This document shows, piece after piece, positions 9,343 through 18,106 of a DNA stretch of 64,000 nt. This stretch comes from Polaromonas sp. A23 (GTDB lineage Bacteria > Pseudomonadota > Gammaproteobacteria > Burkholderiales > Burkholderiaceae_C). The stretch's first letter is position 1; the number at the start of each line of letters is the position of its first letter. The notes below the pieces were generated by a model. That model searched no databases. It saw nothing but the letters and a program-made list of their open reading frames with translations, and was not told the origin of the DNA. The position numbers and the translations under genes are program-made. The stretch is taken from assembly GCF_002001015.1 (NCBI RefSeq), contig NZ_MUNO01000022.1, forward strand, positions 186,001 through 250,000, given 5' to 3'.

Positions 9343-9875
9343 GCCGGATCAGGCGGCACTGTCCGGCAACGGCGCACTGCCGTCAGAATGCCACGCAAAA
9401 TCTCGATCGGTGCAGGCGGACACCCCGGCACCCAAACATCGACCGGAAGCACACAGGAAACCGGCCCGCAGCTTGCATAACTCTCGCCAAAAATGCCGCC
9501 ATCGCAGCCACAGTCCCCCACCGCCACCACCAGCCTGGGTTCGGGCGTGGCCTCAAAGGTGCGCCGCAACGCGGTCGCCATGTTGCGCGATACCGGCCCG
9601 GTTACCAGCAACATGTCGGCATGGCGCGGGCTGGCCACAAACTTGATCCCCAAACCTTCAATGTTGTAGTAAGGGTTGCCCAGGGCGTTGATCTCCAGTT
9701 CACAGCCGTTGCAGGAGCCTGCATCCACCATGCGAATGCTCAGGGCCCGGCCCAGGATGGCCAGCACATCGTCCTGAATCCGTCCTGCTTCAAACCGCAC
9801 CGCATCGCTGGCATCGGGCGCTGGCTCCGTGCGAATGCCGTTTTTGACGATCTGTGTGGCTATTCTCCAAATCAT
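9336..9875 (-). CDS. hyfI: Hydrogenase-4/complex I-type small subunit (NuoB/HyfI-like)
   Basis: 179 aa. Iron-sulfur small subunit of an energy-converting membrane complex, equivalent to HyfI/HycG and NuoB. Candidate [4Fe-4S] ligands are C55 and C58 (GSCNGCELEIN), C122 in VGDCGCDGG and C152 in VPGCPP; all four positions of the proximal cluster appear to be kept. PRHADMLLVTGPV is the family core. It is the last gene of six on the minus strand and overlaps the large-subunit gene by 4 bases (translational coupling). The cluster would deliver electrons to or from the large subunit, whose Ni-Fe site is missing here. Confidence 0.9.
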   Translation of the reverse strand: MIWRIATQIVKNGIRTEPAPDASDAVRFEAGRIQDDVLAILGRALSIRMVDAGSCNGCELEINALGNPYYNIEGLGIKFVASPRHADMLLVTGPVSRNMATALRRTFEATPEPRLVVAVGDCGCDGGIFGESYASCGPVSCVLPVDVWVPGCPPAPIEILRGILTAVRRCRTVPPDPAQ

Positions 9876-11422
9876 AAATCGTGCCCCGAATAGCTGAGAT
9901 TGAACGACTTGTTGATGAGCGGGAAATCGGGGACGATATTGCCAATAATGGCGTGTTCCAGTACCGGCCAGTTTTGCCAGGAAGGATCGTGGCAGTGGCA
10001 GCGCCGGATCCGATGCTGGCCGGCCGCACCATCGAGTTCAAGTGCCACAAATATTTCGCCGCGCCAGCCCTCCACCCAGCCTGCGCCGCGGCTTGCATGA
10101 TCGGGCAAAGCAAGCACCTGGCGGACCGGACCGGCCGGAAGGTCCGCCAGGATCTCCCGTATCAGTCGCAGCGACTCAAACACCTCGTCGAATCGCACCG
10201 CCACCCGCGCCGCCACATCTCCGCTACGTTGGGTTGCCATCTTCACCTGCAAGCGTTCATACGGCGGCCCGGGGTGGTCGCAGCGCAAATCCCAGGCCTG
10301 CGCACTTGCGCGTCCAGCCAAACCGGTCAGCCCCAGTTGCGCCGCCAGCGCCGGGCTCACACTCCCGGTGCCCATGAAGCGGTCCTGCACACCGGCATGC
10401 TCGTCATACACCGCACGCAGGGTCTGCACTTCGCGTTCCACGACATCACATTGCCGGTTCAGCCGGTCGATGTGCGCGCCGTCAATGTCGCCGGCCACGC
10501 CCCCCGGTACAACGCAGTCCATCATCAGGCGATGCCCAAACACAACGTGGGACAGGCGCAGCCAGTCTTCGCGCAGGCGCGAGAACTGGGACAGACCGAA
10601 GGCAAAGGCCGCGTCGTTGCCCAGTGCCCCGAGATCGCCCAGATGGTTGGCGATCCTTTCGCGCTCCAGCATCAGCGCGCGCAAGTGGGATGCGCGTGAG
10701 GAGATGTCACAGGCTGCCGCCGCTTCCAGTGCCATGCCATAAGCCCATGCGTAAGCCACTGTTGAATCGCCCGATACCCGCCCGGCCAGCCGGTACGCCT
10801 GCAATGGGGGTAGCTGCGTCATGCGTTGCTCAATGCCCTTGTGGGTATATCCCAGCCGCTGCTCCAGGCGCAAGACTTTTTCGCCCACGACCGAAAAACG
10901 GAAATGCCCGGGTTCAATCACGCCCGCATGCACCGGACCCACCGCGATCTCATGCACCCCATCACCCTCGACGCGGACGAACGCGTAATCAAGCAACTGT
11001 GCATCAGGAAAATCTTGCCCAGCCTCGGTCGCGTGGCGCAAGGGAAAATAATCCGCGGGCCAGGCGCCATGGTTGAGCCACAGGCGCTGGTCGGCGGCGC
11101 CCGCGGCACGCAGGCCGGTCAAATCTGCCACCGTCCGCTGCATACGGGCGGCTGCCGGGAAGACCGGCACCAGATCAGGGTAGGAAGTCTGCTCGCCTGG
11201 CAGCGGCAGTTCCAGCCAGACCACACCGTCCGCCGTCACATAGGCCGCACAAACCGCAACGCCCGGAGCGGACGTTGTGCCCCACAAGGCCAGCAGCCGG
11301 CCACCGGCCTCGCGCACCGCCAGGGCCGCGACCTGCCAGTCGGCGAGCGTGATGCGGGCGTGCCAGGTCGGCACCGGCGCCAACAGGCGCTGCAGCTCAA
11401 GACTCAAGCCTGGAATTTTCAT
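9872..11422 (-). CDS. hyfG: Hydrogenase-4/complex I-type large subunit without Ni-Fe ligands (HyfG/NuoCD-like)
   Basis: 516 aa with an N-terminal NuoC-like part (about 1-165) fused to a NuoD/HycE-like part (about 170-516), as in HyfG. In true group 4 hydrogenases the N-terminal motif is RxCGxC and the C-terminal one DPCxxC. Here the aligned residues are RVSGDS (215-220, serines 217 and 220) and DPSWQN (479-484, Ser481 and Asn484), so all four cysteine ligands are gone. The overall fold landmarks (HKGIEQR, LMLERERIANHLGDLG) remain. This fits the energy-converting hydrogenase-related (Ehr) class rather than a hydrogenase. It overlaps hyfI by 4 bases and follows hyfF by 4 bases. The redox partner is not known. 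Confidence 0.88.
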   Translation of the reverse strand: MKIPGLSLELQRLLAPVPTWHARITLADWQVAALAVREAGGRLLALWGTTSAPGVAVCAAYVTADGVVWLELPLPGEQTSYPDLVPVFPAAARMQRTVADLTGLRAAGAADQRLWLNHGAWPADYFPLRHATEAGQDFPDAQLLDYAFVRVEGDGVHEIAVGPVHAGVIEPGHFRFSVVGEKVLRLEQRLGYTHKGIEQRMTQLPPLQAYRLAGRVSGDSTVAYAWAYGMALEAAAACDISSRASHLRALMLERERIANHLGDLGALGNDAAFAFGLSQFSRLREDWLRLSHVVFGHRLMMDCVVPGGVAGDIDGAHIDRLNRQCDVVEREVQTLRAVYDEHAGVQDRFMGTGSVSPALAAQLGLTGLAGRASAQAWDLRCDHPGPPYERLQVKMATQRSGDVAARVAVRFDEVFESLRLIREILADLPAGPVRQVLALPDHASRGAGWVEGWRGEIFVALELDGAAGQHRIRRCHCHDPSWQNWPVLEHAIIGNIVPDFPLINKSFNLSYSGHDL

Positions 11423-11426
11423 TGGG

Positions 11427-12881
11427 TCAGCCCCCCAACATACGCGCCGCCTGCACGTACCAGGTATTGAGGTAAGGGGGAACGTACAAACCCAGCATCA
11501 AAGCAAGCGCCAGGTGAATAAACACCGGCAGCAGAGCGGGCGGGTGGGCCAGCCGCTTGAGCGAGGTCTCGCCAAACACCATGGGCAGCACCCGGATCAG
11601 CATGGAGGCAAAAGCGACGCCGAGCGCCAAAAACAGAAATGGCGTGGCCCAGGGTTGCTCGCGCATCGCCGTGGTGAGGATCAGGAACTCGCTGGCGAAG
11701 ACACCGAACGGCGGCATGCCCAGAATTGCCATAGCCCCCAGCATGAGGCCCCAGCCCACCGCCGGATTCACCTTGATGAGGCCACGAATTTCATTCATGA
11801 CCTGCGTTCCGGCTTTTTGGGTCGCGTGGCCCACGGTAAAAAAGATCGCTGACTTGACGAGCGAATGAACCGTCATGTGCAACAAGCCGGCAAAGTTGGC
11901 AATGGGACCGCCCATGCCAAAGGCAAAAGTGATCAGACCCATGTGCTCTATCGATGAATAGGAAAACATGCGCTTGACGTCTTTCTGCCGTGACAGAAAA
12001 AAAGCAGCCACCACCACCGACAGCAGGCCAAACCCCATCATGAGCTGACCGGCCAGGGGGCGCTGCAGGGCGCCGTCGGTGAGCACCTTGCAGCGCAACA
12101 CGGCATACATGGCGACATTGAGCAACAGGCCGGAGAGCACGGCCGACACCGGGGTCGGGCCTTCCGCATGGGCGTCCGGCAACCAACTGTGCAGGGGCAC
12201 CATGCCGACCTTGGCGCCGTAGCCGATGAACAGGAAAGCAAAGGCGAGCGTGACAATGGCCGGGTCCAGCTGCGTCTTGATCGCATCCAGGTTGGTCCAC
12301 AGCAGCGTAGCGCCGTGCGGACCCAGCACTTTTTCCGCCGCCATATACAGCAGCACGGTACCGAACAGCGCCTGGGCAATCCCCACCCCACACAGGATGA
12401 AGTATTTCCAGGCAGCCTCCAGGCTGGCCGCCGTGCGATAAACACTGACCAGAAGCACGGTGGTCAGCGTGGCGGCCTCCATCGCCACCCAAAGGATGCC
12501 CAGATTATTGGTGGTCAGTGCCAGCAGCATGGTGAAGCTGAACAACTGGTACATGCCGTGATAGAGGCGCATGCGGGGCGGTGTCATCTTGCCATGGTCT
12601 TGCTCGACCCGCATGTAGGGCCTGGAAAAGATGGCGGTGGTGAGCCCGACAAAAGCGGTCAGGGTGACCAGAAACACATTGAGCGGATCAATGAAGAATT
12701 GTTGGCTCCAGACAAAGACCGGTCCATTGGCAATGACCTGCGCCGTCAGCACGCAGGCGGCGATGAAGGTGGCCAGGCTGAACACGACATTGACATTGCG
12801 GGCGAAATCGCGATGACCGGTGAACGCCAGAACCGCACTGCCAAGCAGTGGAATACCCAGAACAAAAAACAGGACGGGCAC
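11427..12881 (-). CDS. hyfF: Hydrogenase-4 subunit F-like proton-translocating membrane protein
   Basis: 484 aa, about 14 transmembrane segments, of the NuoL/M/N (Mrp antiporter) family and closest in character to HyfF. Supporting stretches are the WVAMEAATLTTVLLVSVYR helix with its conserved glutamate, the GYGAKVGMVPLHSWLPDAHA lysine-containing helix and SSIEHMGLITFAFGMGG. Its role would be proton or sodium translocation in the inner membrane coupled to the peripheral electron-transfer arm. Two bases separate it from hyfE and 4 from hyfG, so it is firmly inside the operon. Confidence 0.92.
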   Translation of the reverse strand: MPVLFFVLGIPLLGSAVLAFTGHRDFARNVNVVFSLATFIAACVLTAQVIANGPVFVWSQQFFIDPLNVFLVTLTAFVGLTTAIFSRPYMRVEQDHGKMTPPRMRLYHGMYQLFSFTMLLALTTNNLGILWVAMEAATLTTVLLVSVYRTAASLEAAWKYFILCGVGIAQALFGTVLLYMAAEKVLGPHGATLLWTNLDAIKTQLDPAIVTLAFAFLFIGYGAKVGMVPLHSWLPDAHAEGPTPVSAVLSGLLLNVAMYAVLRCKVLTDGALQRPLAGQLMMGFGLLSVVVAAFFLSRQKDVKRMFSYSSIEHMGLITFAFGMGGPIANFAGLLHMTVHSLVKSAIFFTVGHATQKAGTQVMNEIRGLIKVNPAVGWGLMLGAMAILGMPPFGVFASEFLILTTAMREQPWATPFLFLALGVAFASMLIRVLPMVFGETSLKRLAHPPALLPVFIHLALALMLGLYVPPYLNTWYVQAARMLGG

Positions 12882-12883
12882 GG

Positions 12884-13543
12884 TCAGTCTTCCTTGAGCG
12901 CTTCGAGGTTGTGGATGTCCAGACTGTCGAATTTTTCGCGAATCTGGAACATAAACACACCCAGAATAAGAACGCCCACCAGCACATCCAGGGCGATGCC
13001 AAACTCCACAATCATCGGCATACCGCTGGTAACCGTGGTGGCCGCAAAAATCAGCCCGTTTTCCATCGACAGAAAACCGATCACCTGTGGCACCGCCTTC
13101 GAGCGGGTGATCATCATCATGAACGACAACAGCACGCAGGCCAGCGCAATGCCGAGTGAGCCACCGGCCATGGAAGAGGACAGACGCGAAATCGGCAAGG
13201 CCAGGCTGAAGGAAAAAATCACCAGCCCGATACCCACCAGCATCGTGGTCGGGATGTTGATCAGGGTTTCCACATCCCAGCGCACATCCAGGCGCCGGAT
13301 AACCCGGTGCAGCAACCAGGGTATCAATATGACTTTAAGCACCAGAGTCAGGCCCGCTGAAACATACAGATCCGGTTGGTGCGTGGCATAGCCGAGCAGG
13401 ATGGACGCCGCCACCAGGGCCGCGCCCTGCAGGGTGAAGAGATTGATCAGGGAGACGATGCGCCGCTGGGAGATCATGGCGAACGACAGCATCAGGATCA
13501 GGGTCGCAAACAGGTTGATCAGTTGGGGCACGAATTTGATCAT
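12884..13543 (-). CDS. hyfE: Hydrogenase-4 component E-like membrane protein
   Basis: 219 aa, about six to seven hydrophobic helices, N-terminus without cleavable signal. Resembles HyfE, a small subunit found in hydrogenase-4 type complexes and partly related to NuoK (GILEFGIALDVLVGVLI-like helix near residue 185, here MIVEFGIALDVLVGVLIL). It overlaps the end of the hyfC-like gene by 4 bases. HyfE, rather than a plain NuoK, is what marks this cluster as hydrogenase-4/Ehr type instead of complex I. Confidence 0.88.
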   Translation of the reverse strand: MIKFVPQLINLFATLILMLSFAMISQRRIVSLINLFTLQGAALVAASILLGYATHQPDLYVSAGLTLVLKVILIPWLLHRVIRRLDVRWDVETLINIPTTMLVGIGLVIFSFSLALPISRLSSSMAGGSLGIALACVLLSFMMMITRSKAVPQVIGFLSMENGLIFAATTVTSGMPMIVEFGIALDVLVGVLILGVFMFQIREKFDSLDIHNLEALKED

Positions 13544-14490
13544 GACGTTCCCAGCAGGATATTGACCAGCAGGCCGATCACCGCCAGCAAAAAGGCAGTC
13601 GCAAGAAATTCAGGCACGCGAAAGATGCGCATCTTCGCGCTGACGGCCTCGACGCACGCCAGAAAAATACCGCCGATCGCCAGCTTGATGATAAGGACCG
13701 GTAGCGCCAGGAGCAGCTCAAATGGCGCATCGGCTTCTGCCACACCCCATGGAAAGAACAGCGCCAGTCCCATGCAGGAATAGGCAAACAGTTTCAGGCT
13801 GGCGGCCCATTCGAGCAGCGCCAGATGGCGCCCCGAATACTCAAGGATCAAGGCCTCATGAATCATGGTGAGTTCCAGATGCGTTTCCGGATTGTCCACC
13901 GGCACCCGTGCGTTCTCGGCCAGTGACACCATGGTAAACGCCACGCCGGCCACCAGCAGGCTGGGGTAGATTGCCAACTCGCGATGCGCCAGCGTTTCGA
14001 CGATGGTGGTGAGTGAAGTTGAACGGGAAATCATGGAGGCACAAAAAAGAACCATCAGCAACGCGGGTTCGGCCAGAAAACCGACCAGCATTTCGCGGCG
14101 GGCACCGAGCGTTCCGAAGGCCGTGCCCACATCCATCGCAGCCAGGGAGATGAAGACGCGCGCCAAGGCGAACAAGCCGACCAAGGCGATGGCGTCTGCA
14201 GCGGGCGACAAAGGCAGGTCCGTCGACAGCGTCGGGATGATGGCACTGGCCAGAACCATGCAGCCAAACACGATATAGGGGACCACACGAAACAACGGCG
14301 AGGCGTGTTCGGCCAGCACGGATTCCTTGTTGAACAGCTTGTGCAGGACGCGGTAGGGCTGCAGCAAGCCCGGAGCCGACTTGTTCTGCAACCGGGCGCG
14401 CCATTGGTTCACCCAACCAGAGAGCAGAGGCGCCAATACCAGCGCCGCGATAATCGCCAGCAGTTGGGATATCAGGCCGAGGAGGCTCAT
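13540..14490 (-). CDS. hyfC: NuoH/HyfC-like membrane subunit
   Basis: 316 aa from ATG 14488-14490, which is preceded by a G-rich Shine-Dalgarno; a 7-codon upstream extension is possible. Eight-helix respiratory complex I subunit 1 family, which connects the peripheral arm to the membrane arm. Marks include LLQPYRVLHKLFNKE, the AMDVGTAFGTLGARREML segment and ARVPVDNPETHLELTMIHEALILEYSG, the conserved acidic loop of the family. About 82 bases separate it from the preceding hyfB-like gene, with no obvious terminator, so one transcript is likely. Confidence 0.92.
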   Translation of the reverse strand: MSLLGLISQLLAIIAALVLAPLLSGWVNQWRARLQNKSAPGLLQPYRVLHKLFNKESVLAEHASPLFRVVPYIVFGCMVLASAIIPTLSTDLPLSPAADAIALVGLFALARVFISLAAMDVGTAFGTLGARREMLVGFLAEPALLMVLFCASMISRSTSLTTIVETLAHRELAIYPSLLVAGVAFTMVSLAENARVPVDNPETHLELTMIHEALILEYSGRHLALLEWAASLKLFAYSCMGLALFFPWGVAEADAPFELLLALPVLIIKLAIGGIFLACVEAVSAKMRIFRVPEFLATAFLLAVIGLLVNILLGTS

Positions 14491-14572
14491 GACACCCCCC
14501 ACGCCCGGCACCGCATGTCCTCGCCGCCTCCCCAGTGGGCATCCGATTGTTTGAAGCGGTTCTGCACTGCGC

Positions 14573-16597
14573 TCATAGCTTCACCACCAGCAGCACCAGG
14601 ATCAGGGTCACGAAGCTGTACATCAGATAGACAGCGATGCGCCCTTGCTGCAGCAGTCCGATCCATTTTGACAGGCGTTCGACCAGCGCCGCCACCGGCA
14701 GGTAGAGCCAGTGCCACAGCGGGTCCTCCACCGTCACAAGATAGCGCGGCTGCTCATCGAACGGCGTGGGCAACTTCCGTTTCATGCGGAACATGGGTTC
14801 GAAGATCTGCCGGATCGGTTGTCCAAAACCCTCTGCCGTGTCCTGCATGCGGGCGGTTTGCCAGGGATAGCCGCAGTCCCATGGAGGTGCGCGGCGTGTC
14901 CGACCATGGTACAACTTGCGGACGAACAAGTAAGCCAATGCAAAACTGGCCAGCACGCCCAGCAGGAAGATGGCCGGCGCGTAGCTGGCGCGTTCGATGC
15001 TCACCGGCACCAGCAACCAGCTGCCGGCCTCAACAGTCCGCCCCAGACCTGCCGATACCAGCAGTTGCGTTACCGGATCCATCAACGCGATCAACTGATT
15101 GGGGAACAACCCCAGCACGACGCAGCCAAGGGCCAACCAGAGCATGCCCATGCGCTCCCAGCTACCCGTGTCATGCGCATGGGCGAGTTTTTCTTCACGC
15201 GGCTGGCCCAGGAAAATAACGCCAAAGTACTTGACCATGGTGTAGCCGGAAAGCGCGGCGATCAAGGCAATCAGCGCAGCCACCACGGGCACCAGCATGT
15301 TGAGAAACGAGCTGGGCAGCCCGGTGGTAAACAGAAAGCTTTGCAACAACAGCCACTCCGCAACGAAGCCCCCGAATGGCGGCAGACCGGCACACGCCAG
15401 TGCGCCAATCAGACTGGGCCAGGCCACCCAGGGCATGGTGCGAATCAGGCCGCCAAGCTTGCCCAGGCTGCGCTCGCCCGTGGCATGCAACACGGCACCC
15501 GTACCGCAGAACAGCAGGCTTTTATAGAAGGCATGGCTAAGCAGGTGGTACAAAGCCGCCGTCAGGGCCAAAGCAGCCAGCGCGGTCATGCCATAGGCCG
15601 AAAACAACAGGGACAAACCAAAACCAACGCACATCAGCCCCACGTTTTCAATCGAGGAATAGGCGAGCAGACGCTTCATCTCCACCTGCACGGTGGAGAA
15701 GATGACGCCAAACAGCGCGGTAGCCAATCCGATCGCCATCAGCAGCACGCCCCACCACCAGATACGCGTCTGCAGCAGATCAAACGACACCCGCAACAGG
15801 CCGTAAAGAGCGATCTTCAGCATGACGCCACTCATCAAGGCAGAAAAAGGCGACGGTGCGGCTGGATGTGCTTCGGGCAACCAGGCATGCATTGGCAGCA
15901 GGCCGGCCTTGGCACCAAAGCCGAATACCGCGAGAACAAAGGCGACGGATCCCCAGAACGGCGACAAATGTTGGGCCCGCATATTGGCGAAGGTGTAGTC
16001 GCCCGTGTTGGCCTGCAACACGCCAAAACACAGCAAAATGCCCAAAGCACCAATATGCGCCAGCAGTATGTAGAGGTAGCCTGCGTTGCGAATTTCGGGA
16101 ATGCGGTGGTTCGCCATGACGAGGAAAAATGACGAAAAAGCCATGGTCTCCCAGGCCACCATGAAGGCGTAGGCGTCGTCGGCGATCACAACCATGACAA
16201 TACTGGCCAGGAAAACGTGATATTCGAGGCAGATCAAGCCTGGAGGCGTGCCCTCTCCCTTGCGAAAATATCCGGCAGCAAAAACTGACACGCCTGCCGA
16301 TACGCCCCCAATGACAATCAGGAAGAAGGCGGACAAACTGTCCAGGCGCAGATGAAAGGGCAACTGGGGCAGCCCGATGGGCAGCACAGCCACCTCGGGT
16401 CCACTCCCCACGGCGCTCAGTGCGATCCCCAGCAGCGCAAGAGAAAAAAAGCCACTCAACGGAAACAGCACGATCGCCACCAACCTGAAACGCCTGAGTG
16501 CCAACACACCCATCACACCCGTCAAAAGCCAGGCAACAACAAGCACCAGGACCCAGTCCAGGTGGATCCATGCTGCGGGGTGGGGGAAACCGTTCAT
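14573..16597 (-). CDS. hyfB: Hydrogenase-4 subunit B-like proton-translocating membrane protein
   Basis: 674 aa, large NuoL-type membrane protein with about 16 helices, closest to HyfB. Marks include MVAWETMAFSSFFLVMANH with the conserved Glu, FGFGAKAGLLPMHAWLPEAHP, and LLSHAFYKSLLFCGTGAVLHATG. First gene of the six-gene minus-strand operon hyfB-C-E-F-G-I. The set lacks hyfA, hyfD, hyfH and hyfR and any hyp maturation gene in the window. The C-terminal tail after the last channel helix (about residues 570-674) includes a soluble stretch around PPWDCGYPW typical of HyfB. Confidence 0.92.
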   Translation of the reverse strand: MNGFPHPAAWIHLDWVLVLVVAWLLTGVMGVLALRRFRLVAIVLFPLSGFFSLALLGIALSAVGSGPEVAVLPIGLPQLPFHLRLDSLSAFFLIVIGGVSAGVSVFAAGYFRKGEGTPPGLICLEYHVFLASIVMVVIADDAYAFMVAWETMAFSSFFLVMANHRIPEIRNAGYLYILLAHIGALGILLCFGVLQANTGDYTFANMRAQHLSPFWGSVAFVLAVFGFGAKAGLLPMHAWLPEAHPAAPSPFSALMSGVMLKIALYGLLRVSFDLLQTRIWWWGVLLMAIGLATALFGVIFSTVQVEMKRLLAYSSIENVGLMCVGFGLSLLFSAYGMTALAALALTAALYHLLSHAFYKSLLFCGTGAVLHATGERSLGKLGGLIRTMPWVAWPSLIGALACAGLPPFGGFVAEWLLLQSFLFTTGLPSSFLNMLVPVVAALIALIAALSGYTMVKYFGVIFLGQPREEKLAHAHDTGSWERMGMLWLALGCVVLGLFPNQLIALMDPVTQLLVSAGLGRTVEAGSWLLVPVSIERASYAPAIFLLGVLASFALAYLFVRKLYHGRTRRAPPWDCGYPWQTARMQDTAEGFGQPIRQIFEPMFRMKRKLPTPFDEQPRYLVTVEDPLWHWLYLPVAALVERLSKWIGLLQQGRIAVYLMYSFVTLILVLLVVKL

Positions 16598-16908
16598 TCA
16601 GCGTCCGTCAAAAAAAACAGATTCAAATGCACATGTAACTGATGGTACTCGCAGTCGTCCGCTTGCCGTCCGATATGCGAGCAGCCCGGCCCCGGCGTCA
16701 TGCGGCAAAGAGGGTTGGTTCATGACTATCTTTACCTCCCTAAGGCGTCGTCTGACACGGCCCGGTTCATCGTACCGTTCGAGACCACCCCCTGAGCGCC
16801 ATGCGCCCGGCTCGCAGCTGCTCGGCCCGCCTGAAAAACGAAAAAGGACAGACGCCTGGTGGTCCCCGGTAAAATCAGCCAATTCAACGTTTCAGGCAGC
16901 CCAATCTC
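16598..16908 (+). promoter_or_regulatory. Intergenic region between hyfB and DUF3460 gene; candidate -10 for the latter
   Basis: About 310 bases without a convincing gene. It must hold the promoters of both divergent units. On the plus strand TAAAAT at 16872-16877 is a plausible -10 element about 32 bases before the DUF3460 start, with no good -35. A 94-codon minus-strand frame here has no family resemblance and was not called. Confidence 0.35.
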
Positions 16909-17139
16909 ATGTCCATCTTCGCCCGGCCCCACTACTCCTCGGAAGCGACTCAATTCATTGACGAGCTCAAAGCGAAAAAGCCAACGCTGGAAGCCGAGCA
17001 GCGCCAGGGGCGTGCCATCTTGTGGGACAAGAAGCTGGACCGCTCCGAGCAGGCCGACTACCAGGATGCGCGGGTGCCCCAGCAGCCTTACGTTTATGGC
17101 ACTTCCGGCCACCCGAACAGCGAAACCACGCCAAAATAA
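16909..17139 (+). CDS. DUF3460 family small protein
   Basis: 76 aa, hydrophilic. Reads MSIFARPHYSSEATQFIDEL at the N-terminus and contains a run rich in Gln/Arg/Asp (RQGRAILWDKKLDR, then QADYQDARVPQQPYVY), typical of the DUF3460 family found in betaproteobacteria, often just before scpA/panC-type genes. Function unknown. It precedes scpA by 78 bases that contain a copy of the dispersed palindromic element. Confidence 0.8.
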   Translation: MSIFARPHYSSEATQFIDELKAKKPTLEAEQRQGRAILWDKKLDRSEQADYQDARVPQQPYVYGTSGHPNSETTPK

Positions 17140-17144
17140 GAGTC

Positions 17145-17198
17145 AAAATGGCGACCAGCCCTTATCGGCCGGGCGTCAACAGCTATATTTTTCATAGC
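17145..17198 (+). repeat. Dispersed ~54-nt palindromic element, copy 1
   Basis: Intergenic, between the DUF3460 gene and scpA. Starts AAAATGGCGACCAGCCCTTA, has a central GGGCG, and ends with AGCTAT, a T-run and ATAGC. It can form two small hairpins: AGCCC with GGGC, and GCTAT with ATAGC. Aligns with copies at 19394, 39873, 56683 and, more loosely, 35700 and 53434. Confidence 0.75.
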
Positions 17199-17217
17199 GA
17201 CTGACCTCTCCCCATTC

Positions 17218-18090
17218 ATGTCCACCATCACCGAACTGCCGCCGACGCCGTCCGAGCCGGGCTTGCCCGTCGACGAGCTGGCCGCGACGGGCATGCCCGG
17301 CGTGATTGACCAGGTGGCGCTGGCCCGGCTGTACGGCGAGCCGCTGTTCGCCATGCCGCAGGATCTGTACATTCCGCCCGATGCGCTGCAGGTCTTCCTG
17401 GAGGCCTTCGAGGGCCCGCTGGACTTGCTGCTTTACCTGATCCGCAAGCAGAACTTCAACATTCTCGACATTCCGATGGCCGCGGTGACCCGGCAGTATC
17501 TGGTCTATGTGGACGAGATTCGCGCCACCAACCTGGAACTGGCTGCTGAATACCTGCTGATGGCTGCCATGCTGATCGAGATCAAGTCGCGCATGCTGCT
17601 GCCGCCGAAAAAGGTGGCCGACGGGCAGGAGCCGGAAGACCCGCGCGCCGAACTGGTACGCCGGCTGCTCGAGTACGAGCAGATCAAGCTGGCCGCACAC
17701 AAGCTCAACGAAATCCCGCAGTTCGGCCGCGACTTCCTGCGTGCCCAGGTGTATGTGGAGCAGGCGTTGCAGCCGCGTTTCCCGGATGTCAGCGTGGTCG
17801 ACCTCCAGGAAGCCTGGCGCGACATCGTCAAACGCGCCAAGCTGGTCCAGCACCATGTGATTTCCCGGGAAGAGCTCTCGGTGCGCGAGCACATGAGCAT
17901 CGTGATCCGCAAGCTGCAGGGCCAAAAGTTTGTCGAGTTCGAAAATCTCTTCGACCCGACCCGCGGCATGCCGGTGCTGGTGGTCACCTTCATCGCTTTG
18001 CTCGAACTCTCCAAGGAAGGCCTGATCGACGTGACCCAGGCCGAGGCCTACGCGCCGATTTATGTGCGCCTGGCATACACGCCAGCCTGA
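17218..18090 (+). CDS. scpA: Segregation and condensation protein A (kleisin)
   Basis: 290 aa. ScpA bridges SMC heads and ScpB in the bacterial condensin complex on the nucleoid. The family core begins near residue 58: FLEAFEGPLDLLLYLIRKQN, then NILDIPMAAVTRQYL; the C-terminal winged-helix part includes FIALLELSKEGLIDVTQ. The first 50 residues are a Pro-rich extension common in betaproteobacterial ScpA. scpB and smc are not in the window. It lies 16 bases before nadB and is probably co-transcribed with it. Confidence 0.95.
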   Translation: MSTITELPPTPSEPGLPVDELAATGMPGVIDQVALARLYGEPLFAMPQDLYIPPDALQVFLEAFEGPLDLLLYLIRKQNFNILDIPMAAVTRQYLVYVDEIRATNLELAAEYLLMAAMLIEIKSRMLLPPKKVADGQEPEDPRAELVRRLLEYEQIKLAAHKLNEIPQFGRDFLRAQVYVEQALQPRFPDVSVVDLQEAWRDIVKRAKLVQHHVISREELSVREHMSIVIRKLQGQKFVEFENLFDPTRGMPVLVVTFIALLELSKEGLIDVTQAEAYAPIYVRLAYTPA

Positions 18091-18106
18091 TCCCCCTCCC
18101 CATCGC

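Noticed and set aside
9336..16597. Working [NiFe] hydrogenase or formate hydrogenlyase
   Set aside because: All Ni-Fe cysteine positions of the large subunit are replaced and no hyp or fdhF genes are in the window.
9336..16597. NADH dehydrogenase complex I (nuo) operon
   Set aside because: HyfE-like subunit present, no NuoE/F/G, NuoI or NuoA, and the C/D fusion and gene order are those of hydrogenase-4.
16598..16882. 94-codon minus-strand frame upstream of hyfB
   Set aside because: No family resemblance, no good ribosome-binding site, composition not gene-like, and it would occupy the shared promoter region.
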